11,726 nt of DNA from Planctomycetota bacterium (GTDB lineage: Bacteria > Planctomycetota > Planctomycetia > Gemmatales > Gemmataceae). The stretch spans positions 1 through 11,726 of the forward strand of contig JAGWVO010000083.1 of NCBI GenBank assembly GCA_018970845.1. Direction: 5' to 3'. Below the pieces are notes generated by a model. That model ran no database searches, had not been told where the DNA came from, and saw only the letters and a program-made list of their open reading frames with translations. Position 1 is the first letter of the stretch, and each line of letters opens with the position of its first letter. The translations under genes and the position numbers were made by a program. Below are positions 1 to 6,244 of this stretch, piece after piece.

Positions 1-699
1 CTGAAGCAGAAGATCGAGTCGGTTGACATGGCCATCGACATTGGTGGCACCAAGATCGAGTACAACTCCACCGGTGCCCAAACCTCCGGAAATCCCTTGG
101 CTGAATTCTTCAAGGCCCTCGTCGGCGCCGAATTCACCGTTCTCCTGGACACCAAGGAAAACAAGATCACGAAGATTCTCGACAAGGATCAATTCGTCGC
201 CAAGTTGGTCAACGCCAATCCTGCCATGCAACCACTTCTCAACAACATCCTCGACGAGAAGGCCTTCATCGACATGTCCGAGCCCACCTTCCGCGTGATT
301 CCCACCAAGGCCGTTGGCAAGGGCGACACTTGGGACCTCAACACCACCCTTAAGCTCGGGCCCATCGGTTCCTACGCCAGCGCCTACAAATACACTTACG
401 AGGGCAAGGAAGGCGCCCTCGACAAGATCGGCATCGCTGCGACCCTGAAGTACGAGCCTGGAACCAGCGCTTCCGGTTCGCTTCCCTTCAAGATTGAAAA
501 CGCCAAACTGGAAAGCACCAAGGCCTCCGGTTCGGTGCTTTTCGACAACGGCAAGGGGCGCGCTGACAAGTCTTCCATGAACATGGAAGTCAAGGGCACG
601 CTCACGATCGACATCGGCGGGCAAAAGACCGCCGTGGACATCAACCAAAGCCAGTCAACCACCTTCGAGACTTCCGACACGAATCCCTCGAAGAAGTGA
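1..699 (+). CDS. DUF6263-like protein, 3' part (start outside window)
   Basis: The reading frame is open from base 1 (it begins LKQKIESVDMAIDIGG) to a TGA at 697-699, so the ATG at position 28 is probably internal and the true start lies upstream. The visible 232 residues contain no cysteine and no membrane segment. They alternate short hydrophobic and polar stretches typical of a beta-rich extracytoplasmic domain. Landmarks are the MAIDIGGTKIEYNS stretch, a NPLAEFFKALVGAEFTVLLD stretch, a KGDTWDLNTTLKLGPIGSY stretch and a late ESTKASGSVLFDNGKGRADK stretch. From memory this pattern fits DUF6263, a family of uncharacterised proteins common in planctomycetes; I could not search for it. No enzymatic motif is visible. 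Codon use is unusually uniform, with AAG, ATC, AAC and GTC dominating, which would suit strong expression. A hairpin terminator follows 28 bases after the stop. The function is unknown. Confidence 0.7.
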   Translation: MKQKIESVDMAIDIGGTKIEYNSTGAQTSGNPLAEFFKALVGAEFTVLLDTKENKITKILDKDQFVAKLVNANPAMQPLLNNILDEKAFIDMSEPTFRVIPTKAVGKGDTWDLNTTLKLGPIGSYASAYKYTYEGKEGALDKIGIAATLKYEPGTSASGSLPFKIENAKLESTKASGSVLFDNGKGRADKSSMNMEVKGTLTIDIGGQKTAVDINQSQSTTFETSDTNPSKK

Positions 700-727
700 G
701 CCCGGTCGCGGCCGGTCGTTTGACCTG

Positions 728-755
728 AAAGGGGAGGCCATGAGGCCTCCCCTTT
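728..755 (+). terminator. Perfect 12-bp hairpin, probable transcription terminator
   Basis: AAAGGGGAGGCC (728-739) pairs perfectly with GGCCTCCCCTTT (744-755) around an ATGA loop. It lies 28 bases after the stop of the DUF6263-like gene and before the start of the transporter. The stem is GC-rich and ends in a short A/T segment on each side. The U-tract is weak (TTTCGCTT), so it could be a less canonical intrinsic terminator or an mRNA-stabilising stem. Its position argues that the transporter is transcribed separately. Confidence 0.75.
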
Positions 756-804
756 CGCTTGATCGGCGCTCAAACCCGGCGCTGGCGCTTGGAGACCCCA
801 GAAG

Positions 805-2061
805 ATGGGAGCGATTGCTGGAAGGCTGAGCCTGACTCACTGGATTCTCCTGGCGATGATCGCCGGGGGAGTGCTGGGCTGGCTGATGCCTGAGGCATCG
901 CAATCCCTTAAGCCGTTCTCGGGCATTTTCCTCAAGCTGATCAAATCGCTGATTGCGCCCTTGGTGTTCGCCACTCTTGTCATCGGGATCGCCGGGCATG
1001 GGGATGACATGCGTCGGGTGGGCCGTTTGGCCCTCAAGTCAATCATTTATTTCGAGGTCGTGACCACGCTGGCGCTGCTGATCGGATTGGTTGCGGTCAA
1101 CCTCACAAGGCCCGGCGAAGGCATCAAGCTCGAGGCCCCGGAATCATCCGCCATGGCCACCGTGCAGGCCAGCAGCGCCAAGCAGGCGACTTGGGGACAA
1201 GTGCTGGAGCATATCGTTCCGACCAGCATCATCGACGCCATGGCCCGCAATGAGGTGTTGCAGATCGTCTGCTGGTCGATCCTGTTCGCGTTGGCGTTGG
1301 CTGGGGCGCCATTGCCGGCCCGCGAGGCAATACTTCCGGCCCTCGACGCGCTGGCCCAGGTCATGTTCCGGCTCACGGGAATCGTGATGGCCTACGCTCC
1401 CGTCGGCATCGGCGCCGCCATAGCCGTGACCGTGGGACACAGCGGCGTGCAGGTCCTTTGGAACTTGGCCCTTCTGATTCTCACCCTGTACGCGGCGCTG
1501 GTGTTTTTCGGACTTGTGGTGCTACTGCCTGTTGCCCTTTTGGCCCGGGTGCCCCTCGCCAAGTTCTGGCGGGCGACAAGGGAACCGGCGCTGATCGCCT
1601 TTTCCACCACCTCATCGGAAGCCGCCCTTCCCAAGGCCATGGCGGCGATGGAGTCGATCGGGGTTCCCAAGCGGATCGTGGCGTTCGTGATGCCGACGGG
1701 ATATTCGTTTAACCTGGATGGCACAACCCTGTATTTGGCCGTGGCGAGTGTCTTCGCCGCCCAGGCGGCTGGCGTCACGCTCACCTGGGGCCAACAGCTT
1801 TTGATGATGCTCACGCTCATGCTGACCAGCAAGGGGGTGGCCGCCGTTCCCAGGGCTTCGCTTGTGATACTCTCGGGCACCCTGGCTTCCTTCGACCTGC
1901 CCCTTGAGGCGGTGGCCGTGATCCTCGGGGTGGACGAGATCATGGACATGGCGCGCACCACCGTGAACCTGGTGGGCAATTGCCTGGCCACGGTGGTGAT
2001 GGCGCGCTGGGAAGGGGAGTTCGATGATTTCGCCCAGGAGCCTGCTGCTGCGGAAACCTGA
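805..2061 (+). CDS. Dicarboxylate/amino acid:cation symporter (DAACS, GltPh fold)
   Basis: This is an inner-membrane secondary transporter of the glutamate/C4-dicarboxylate symporter family, which moves acidic substrates inward with Na+ or H+. Its 418 residues match the usual family length. N-terminal hydrophobic helices are followed by every core signature. The HP1 serine-rich hairpin is FSTTSSEAALP at residues 266-276. TM7 carries NLDGT at 303-307 (NMDGT in GltPh). HP2 carries TSKGVAAVPRAS from about 341. TM8 carries DMARTTVN at 381-388. By alignment from memory, D377, D381, R384, T385 and N388 correspond to GltPh D390, D394, R397, T398 and N401. The retained arginine indicates an acidic rather than neutral substrate. 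N392 stands where GltPh has the Na1-site Asp405, so ion coupling may differ. GGAG at 791-794 supports the ATG. The exact substrate (glutamate, aspartate, succinate, fumarate) cannot be decided. Confidence 0.93.
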   Translation: MGAIAGRLSLTHWILLAMIAGGVLGWLMPEASQSLKPFSGIFLKLIKSLIAPLVFATLVIGIAGHGDDMRRVGRLALKSIIYFEVVTTLALLIGLVAVNLTRPGEGIKLEAPESSAMATVQASSAKQATWGQVLEHIVPTSIIDAMARNEVLQIVCWSILFALALAGAPLPAREAILPALDALAQVMFRLTGIVMAYAPVGIGAAIAVTVGHSGVQVLWNLALLILTLYAALVFFGLVVLLPVALLARVPLAKFWRATREPALIAFSTTSSEAALPKAMAAMESIGVPKRIVAFVMPTGYSFNLDGTTLYLAVASVFAAQAAGVTLTWGQQLLMMLTLMLTSKGVAAVPRASLVILSGTLASFDLPLEAVAVILGVDEIMDMARTTVNLVGNCLATVVMARWEGEFDDFAQEPAAAET

Positions 2062-2081
2062 TGGCGCGTCGGGCCGCCGGT

Positions 2082-3104
2082 TCAGGATTCCTCAATGAGG
2101 CTCGCATCAGCCTGCCGGGCTAGGTAACGCGCCAGCCGATGAAGGTCCTGCGGCCATGGTGATTTCCAGGCCAGCCTCTTGCCGTCCCGCGGATGGGTGA
2201 GTTCCAGGTCGCGCGCGTGAAGGGCGATCCTTGGCGCACCGCTGGCATCCGGATGCGGCGCTCCATGAAGCGGCCTGTCGTACACCTTCTCGCCGCACAG
2301 GGGCGTTCCCGCCTCTCCCAAGTGGATTCGGATCTGGTGCGTGCGGCCGGTTTCCAGCCGGCATTCCACCCAACTGAACCCGTCGAATGCCTGCACGAGG
2401 CGAACATGGGTTATCGCGTGGCGGGAATCCGGCCCTTGCTCGCCTGAGCCACGCCGGCCGTCTCCCCGCTCGGGAACGAGGTGCGTGGCGATGCGCCCGG
2501 GTTGTGCGATGCCCCGGGTGAGCCCCCAGTAGCGCCTTCCAATCGTGTGTTCCCTGAATTGCCTGGCCAGGAATGTCGCGGCGTCCGGATTGAGGGCGAA
2601 GACCACCACGCCGCTTGTTTCATTGTCCAACCGGTGCAGCGGCCACAGCCTTGGCATGGGACTGCCCGGCCCATCGGAAAGCTGGCGCCTCAGCAGGTCG
2701 AACAAGGTTGGCGGCAGGTACTTCCGCTCCCGTTCCTTTCTTTCGGCCAGTTCCGCCGTGTTGCGGTGGGTGGTGATGTTCGCCGGTTTATCCACCACCA
2801 CGATGTCGTCGTCGAGATGAAGTAATCGGAGGGCGCCCCGGGTGGCCTCGGGGTTGGGAGACACGGGCCCCTTGGGACGAGGCGACCGCTGCTGTGGCGC
2901 GGCCGTTTCGGGGAGCACCACGATTTTTTGGCCGGGAGCGAGCTTCCTGCCCGAATCGGCGCACACGGTCTCGTCGATGGTGATCTTGTTTCGGGCGATC
3001 AGTTCACGCGCCCGCCGCGGGCCGAGTCCGTGGCGCGTTTCCAGCCACCTTGCCAAGCTCCAACCAGATTCCTCATCCTTGACCAACCCATCGCCGCCCG
3101 CCAC
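2082..3104 (-). CDS. RluA-family pseudouridine synthase with S4-like N-terminus
   Basis: This enzyme isomerises specific uridines in rRNA or tRNA to pseudouridine in the cytoplasm. It has 340 residues. An N-terminal S4-like RNA-binding segment lies at about 15-65, including SLARWLETRHGLGPRRAREL and GRKLAPGQKIVV. A proline-rich linker covers about 68-85 and the catalytic domain runs from about 91 to 330. Visible signatures are VVVDKPANITTH (102-113), the catalytic loop HRLDNETSG (157-165) with D160 as nucleophile, LETGRTHQIRIHL (250-262), and the terminal ALHARDLELTHP block (295-305). The target uridine cannot be assigned; RluA, RluC and RluD types share these motifs. The start is GTG at 3104, backed by GGAG six bases upstream; the ATG read at 3091-3089 is out of frame. 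The gene lies 20 bases downstream of the LolA-like gene, as a probable second cistron, and converges with the transporter, whose stop is 20 bases away. Confidence 0.93.
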   Translation of the reverse strand: MAGGDGLVKDEESGWSLARWLETRHGLGPRRARELIARNKITIDETVCADSGRKLAPGQKIVVLPETAAPQQRSPRPKGPVSPNPEATRGALRLLHLDDDIVVVDKPANITTHRNTAELAERKERERKYLPPTLFDLLRRQLSDGPGSPMPRLWPLHRLDNETSGVVVFALNPDAATFLARQFREHTIGRRYWGLTRGIAQPGRIATHLVPERGDGRRGSGEQGPDSRHAITHVRLVQAFDGFSWVECRLETGRTHQIRIHLGEAGTPLCGEKVYDRPLHGAPHPDASGAPRIALHARDLELTHPRDGKRLAWKSPWPQDLHRLARYLARQADASLIEES

Positions 3105-3110
3105 AAACCG

Positions 3111-3114
3111 CTCC
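3111..3114 (-). promoter_or_regulatory. Ribosome binding site deciding a GTG start
   Basis: On the minus strand GGAG (3114-3111) stands six bases before GTG at 3104-3102, inside the 20-base gap after the TAG (3127-3125) of the upstream gene. This fixes the pseudouridine synthase start at GTG. Confidence 0.65.
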
Positions 3115-3124
3115 AGTCGCCCGC

Positions 3125-3847
3125 CTAGGGTTCAAGAAACTCGCTGTCAGGTATGGAGTCAGGATACCTGACCTCGACAAGTTCAGCCTCCATGATCTTT
3201 TTGCCACCCCGCATCGTCACGACCTTCGCCGGTCGCCGGTAGGCGCCCATTTCGCGGAAGTCGCCGTAGTATTCCTCCTGCAACACCAGCTTGGGTTCGG
3301 CGCCCACCTGATGCTCGGTCTTGACGAGCAACCCCGTTTCGTTGTCGAACCAAAGCCTTATTTCCCGGAGTCCCGGTGGAGAAACGCCCAAGATTCGGGC
3401 CGGCCTGCCGTTCACGGCACCGCCACCCACCAGGATCGGGCTGAGCGCGTTGCCCTTTCGAAGCGAAACCAGCCGCATCGCCTGGTTCATCAGCATGGTT
3501 TCCCGCAGCGTCGCCGCCAGGCCATCCGACACTTTCTGGGGTTGGCCGTTGATGTACATTCCGATGGTGTTTCGTGAAACCAGTTGGGTGAAGACTGTTT
3601 CCTGCGGGCCCGGATTCACCTTCACCACGGTCCGCAACCGATCGGGAAGCACGACCGATGTTTCCCCCACGAATGGAACGGGCTTGTCGAGGAGCGTCAT
3701 GGTTCCCCGAAGGCGAACCTTGTCGGCCCTGGCCTTTCCAAGGGCTTCAGCGCCGCCGTGGGCCGCGATCGCCTTGGCGACGATGTCGTCGGCGGAAGGT
3801 TCCATCGAGGGCGCCTGATGGCAAACCAGCATGGCAAACAGCAGCAT
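3125..3847 (-). CDS. LolA-like outer-membrane lipoprotein-sorting-type protein
   Basis: This is a predicted exported protein of 240 residues from the preferred start. A short hydrophobic signal (MLLFAMLVCHQAP) is followed by a beta-rich body. The segment ADDIVAKAIAAHGGAEALGK, then VRLRGTMTLLDKPVPFVGET and a late LWFDNETGLLVKTEH strand are typical of planctomycete proteins annotated as outer membrane lipoprotein-sorting proteins, related to the LolA/LolB fold. There is no catalytic motif. A cysteine sits in the signal region, but the preceding residues (MLV) make a poor lipobox. ATG at 3847 is preferred because GGAGGG lies seven bases upstream; the longer start at 3862 has no visible ribosome site and would add five residues (MEGRV). 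The gene forms a unit with the downstream pseudouridine synthase and diverges from the PSD1 gene. A role in lipoprotein carriage is family-level inference; the ligand is unknown. Confidence 0.7.
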   Translation of the reverse strand: MLLFAMLVCHQAPSMEPSADDIVAKAIAAHGGAEALGKARADKVRLRGTMTLLDKPVPFVGETSVVLPDRLRTVVKVNPGPQETVFTQLVSRNTIGMYINGQPQKVSDGLAATLRETMLMNQAMRLVSLRKGNALSPILVGGGAVNGRPARILGVSPPGLREIRLWFDNETGLLVKTEHQVGAEPKLVLQEEYYGDFREMGAYRRPAKVVTMRGGKKIMEAELVEVRYPDSIPDSEFLEP

Positions 3848-3854
3848 CACCCGG

Positions 3855-3860
3855 CCCTCC
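3855..3860 (-). promoter_or_regulatory. Ribosome binding site for the LolA-like gene
   Basis: GGAGGG on the minus strand (3860-3855) lies seven bases before ATG 3847. It overlaps the alternative upstream ATG at 3862, which makes the downstream start more likely. Confidence 0.6.
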
Positions 3861-3879
3861 ATGGTTGGTTCACATTAAT

Positions 3880-3891
3880 TTGAGCGCTCAA
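3880..3891. promoter_or_regulatory. 12-bp perfect palindrome in divergent intergenic region
   Basis: TTGAGCGCTCAA is a perfect inverted repeat with no spacer. It lies 32 bases upstream of the LolA-like ATG (3847) and 84 bases upstream of the PSD1 ATG (3976). The symmetry and the position between two divergent genes suit a binding site for a dimeric regulator. No regulator gene is in the window, so this is a candidate operator only. The remaining bases of the 3863-3975 gap show no convincing -35/-10 pair. Confidence 0.35.
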
Positions 3892-3975
3892 TCGAAATCA
3901 ATGTCTTGGAAAGCCGTTGTTGAGGATGTGGATCAGCCCGGTTAATGTTGTGAGAATCCTGACGCGGGGGATGGC

Positions 3976-5946
3976 ATGACAACCCTGATTCTTGCGATGC
4001 TGGCGGCAGGGGCCGATGTCGTGCCCCTGGACAATGCCGTCGCCAAGGTTCTCGAGGCCAACTGTGTCACCTGTCATCGCCAAGGCAAGGCCAAGGGCGG
4101 CTTGAGGCTCGACACCTCAGAGGGGCTTGCCAAGGGCGGCAACTCCGGTCCGGCCATCGTTCCCGGAAAATCATCCGAAAGCAGGCTGATGCGCGCCGTT
4201 TCGGGCACGGACCCTGAATTGTCGATGCCCCCCAAGCCGCGCAAATCGCTCTCCAGTCAGGAGTCTGGCTATTTGGCCTCGTGGATCGACAAGGGTGCCC
4301 GCTGGAATGATTCCACCCGGCTTGTCGCCTCGGGGCAGGACACCGAGCGGACCAAGCCGCATTGGGCCTTTCAACCCGTCATGAGGCCCAAGGTTCCCGG
4401 TGACGCGGTTCCGCTGGCGGCAATCGACGCGTTCCTAAGGCAACGGCTCGCCTCCGAAGGCCTGGCGCCATCGCCCGAGGCCGACCGCCAGACCCTGCTG
4501 CGGAGGGTTTGGCTCGATCTCACCGGCTTGCCTCCCACGCTTGGGGAAATCAGGCTGTATGAGAACGACCAGGCCCAAGGCGCCTACGAGCGAATGGTGG
4601 ACCGCGCGATGGCTTCGCCGCATTTCGGGGAACGCTGGGCCCGCCATTGGCTCGACTTGGCCCGATATGCCGACAGTGACGGATATGAAAAGGATACGGC
4701 TCGCCCCAATGCCTTCCGCTATCGGGATTGGGTGATCGACGCCTTCAACGCGAACATGCCATTTGACAGGTTCGCGTTGGAGCAGTTGGCAGGGGACATG
4801 GTTCCGGGATCGGGGCCATCCCAGCGCCAGGCCACGGGTTTTCACCGCAACACCCTCACGAACAAGGAAGGCGGCGTCGACCAGGAACAGTTTCGGGTCG
4901 AAGCCGTCGTTGACCGTGTCAACACAACCGCCAGGGTGTTCCTGGGCCTGACCCTTGGCTGCTCCCAATGCCATGACCATAAGTACGACCCGTTTTCCCA
5001 GCGCGAATATTATGAAATGTTCGCGTTCTTCAATTCGGACGCCGAGGTCGACTTGCCGATCGGGCAGGGACCTGAACACGCCGTCTGGCAAAAGGCCATG
5101 GATGCCCACGCGGCGAAGGTCGGGCAAACCGAGGATCGGCTCAAAACACTCAAGGCCTCCGGCGACGCGAAGGCCGCTGCGGCCCTCGAGAAGGACTTGG
5201 CGACCCTGAAAAAAAACGCGCCCAAGCCGCCGGTGATGCCGACCTTGGCACGCGGTGCGGAGAGGCCGACCCATGTGATGATCCGGGGCGATTTCCTGCG
5301 AAAGGGCACCGTTGTTTCCGCCGGAACCCCGGCCGTTCTTCCTCCCCTGAAGACCGAGGCCCAACCCACGCGGCTTGACCTGGCTCGATGGCTCACCGGG
5401 CCCGAGAATCCATTGACCTCGCGCGTCATTGTCAATTGGTTTTGGAGCAAGCTGTTCGGCCGCGGGATCGTGGCCACGCTTGAGGATTTTGGCACACAGG
5501 GCGAGGCGCCCAGCCACCCTGAATTGCTGGATTGGCTTGCCGACAGGTACAGGTCGGACGGCTGGGACACCAAGCGATTCCTCAAGCTCCTGATGTTGTC
5601 TGCCGCCTATCGGCAATCCTCGGCTTGGCGAGCCGACCTTGGCGAAAAAGATCCTTACAACAGGCTTGTCGGCCGGCAGGCCAGGCTTCGGTTGGAGGCG
5701 GAAGCCGTTCGTGATGTCTGCCTGGCGGCCAGCGGACTGCTCTCGCGCAAGGTTGGCGGGCCGAGCGTGCGCCCGCCCCAGCCCGCCGGGATCAGCGAAC
5801 TGACATATGCCAACTCGGCCAAATGGGTCGAAAGCAAGGGACCGCCACCGCAGGGGACTTTACACCTGGTTCCAGCGAACCAGTCCCTACCCGATGCTGA
5901 TGACCTTCGACGCGCCCGACGCGAATGTCTGCGTCATGCGCCGTGA
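3976..5946 (+). CDS. PSD1 planctomycete cytochrome c protein (DUF1549/DUF1553), N-terminal part, frameshifted
   Basis: This is the first 656-codon reading frame of a split gene whose full span is 3976-6244. A short hydrophobic N-terminus (about 1-13) suggests export. The planctomycete cytochrome c domain has a CVTCH heme site (C30, C33, H34) and a candidate axial Met84 in MPPK. DUF1549 spans about 149-345 (AIDAFLRQRL, DLTGLPPT, GERWARHWLDLARYADSDGY) and ends with LGCSQCHDHKYDPF, a second CxxCH at C329-H333. A charged helical stretch at about 378-415 looks like a coiled coil. DUF1553 starts near 467 (LDLARWLTGPENPLTSRV). Family sequence continues through GGPSVRPPQPAGISELTYAN and WVESKG, ending about 5841. 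The residues after that (PPPQGTLHL onward) are off-frame and unlike the family. G-rich CGCGGGGG (3963-3970) precedes the ATG. Members are thought to be periplasmic redox or hydrolytic partners of DUF1501 proteins; the reaction is unknown. Confidence 0.88.
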   Translation: MTTLILAMLAAGADVVPLDNAVAKVLEANCVTCHRQGKAKGGLRLDTSEGLAKGGNSGPAIVPGKSSESRLMRAVSGTDPELSMPPKPRKSLSSQESGYLASWIDKGARWNDSTRLVASGQDTERTKPHWAFQPVMRPKVPGDAVPLAAIDAFLRQRLASEGLAPSPEADRQTLLRRVWLDLTGLPPTLGEIRLYENDQAQGAYERMVDRAMASPHFGERWARHWLDLARYADSDGYEKDTARPNAFRYRDWVIDAFNANMPFDRFALEQLAGDMVPGSGPSQRQATGFHRNTLTNKEGGVDQEQFRVEAVVDRVNTTARVFLGLTLGCSQCHDHKYDPFSQREYYEMFAFFNSDAEVDLPIGQGPEHAVWQKAMDAHAAKVGQTEDRLKTLKASGDAKAAAALEKDLATLKKNAPKPPVMPTLARGAERPTHVMIRGDFLRKGTVVSAGTPAVLPPLKTEAQPTRLDLARWLTGPENPLTSRVIVNWFWSKLFGRGIVATLEDFGTQGEAPSHPELLDWLADRYRSDGWDTKRFLKLLMLSAAYRQSSAWRADLGEKDPYNRLVGRQARLRLEAEAVRDVCLAASGLLSRKVGGPSVRPPQPAGISELTYANSAKWVESKGPPPQGTLHLVPANQSLPDADDLRRARRECLRHAP

Positions 5947-6244
5947 GAGATCCACGACCCCGCTGCAAGCCCTGACGCTGCTCAATGACCCGGTCTTCTT
6001 CGAGTGCGCCGTTTCATTGGGCGGAATCCTGAAGGCCGAGTCAGGAAGCGATGCCTCGCGACTGAGACAAGGAATGCTGCGTTCCGCGGGACGACCGCCA
6101 AGCCCGGATGAGGAGGCCACCCTATCGGGGTTCCTGACGACGGCGCGTGCCAAGTTCGCCGGAAAAGACGATGCCGAGGGCAGGGCGTGGACGGTTGTGG
6201 CCCGGCTTCTTCTCAACCTTGAGTCGGTTCCTGTTCGCGAATGA
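5840..6244 (+). pseudogene. PSD1 protein C-terminal part, displaced by a frameshift
   Basis: This is the continuation of the preceding gene, one frame over. From about 5840 it reads DRHRRGLYTWFQRTSPYP, then MTFDAPDANVCVMRRERS, TTPLQALTLLNDPVFFECA, and a final AWTVVARLLLNLESVPVRE. That is the conserved end of DUF1553 proteins. The frame is open upstream to an ATG at 5807, but residues 5807-5839 (MPTRPNGSKAR) do not resemble the family, while the other frame does there, so the break lies at about 5836-5845. No ribosome site is visible ahead of 5807 or of the internal ATG codons at 5894 and 5900, so independent translation is doubtful. The fragment ends with TGA at 6242-6244, overlapping the ATG of the DUF1501 gene. 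A true mutation or a sequencing/assembly error could explain the break. Confidence 0.82.

Noticed and set aside
2062..2081. Terminator between the convergent transporter and pseudouridine synthase genes
   Set aside because: The 20-base gap is GC-rich but has no stable stem with a T-tract.
4435..5616. Long open frame on the minus strand opposite the PSD1 gene (393 codons)
   Set aside because: It lies entirely antisense to a clear DUF1549/DUF1553 coding region, and its translation is rich in Arg, Gly and Pro with no family motif. It is a GC-driven shadow.
5836..5946. Programmed ribosomal frameshifting to join the two PSD1 frames
   Set aside because: There is no slippery heptamer, and the stop of the first frame is about 100 bases downstream of the break. 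A plain indel or sequence error explains it better.
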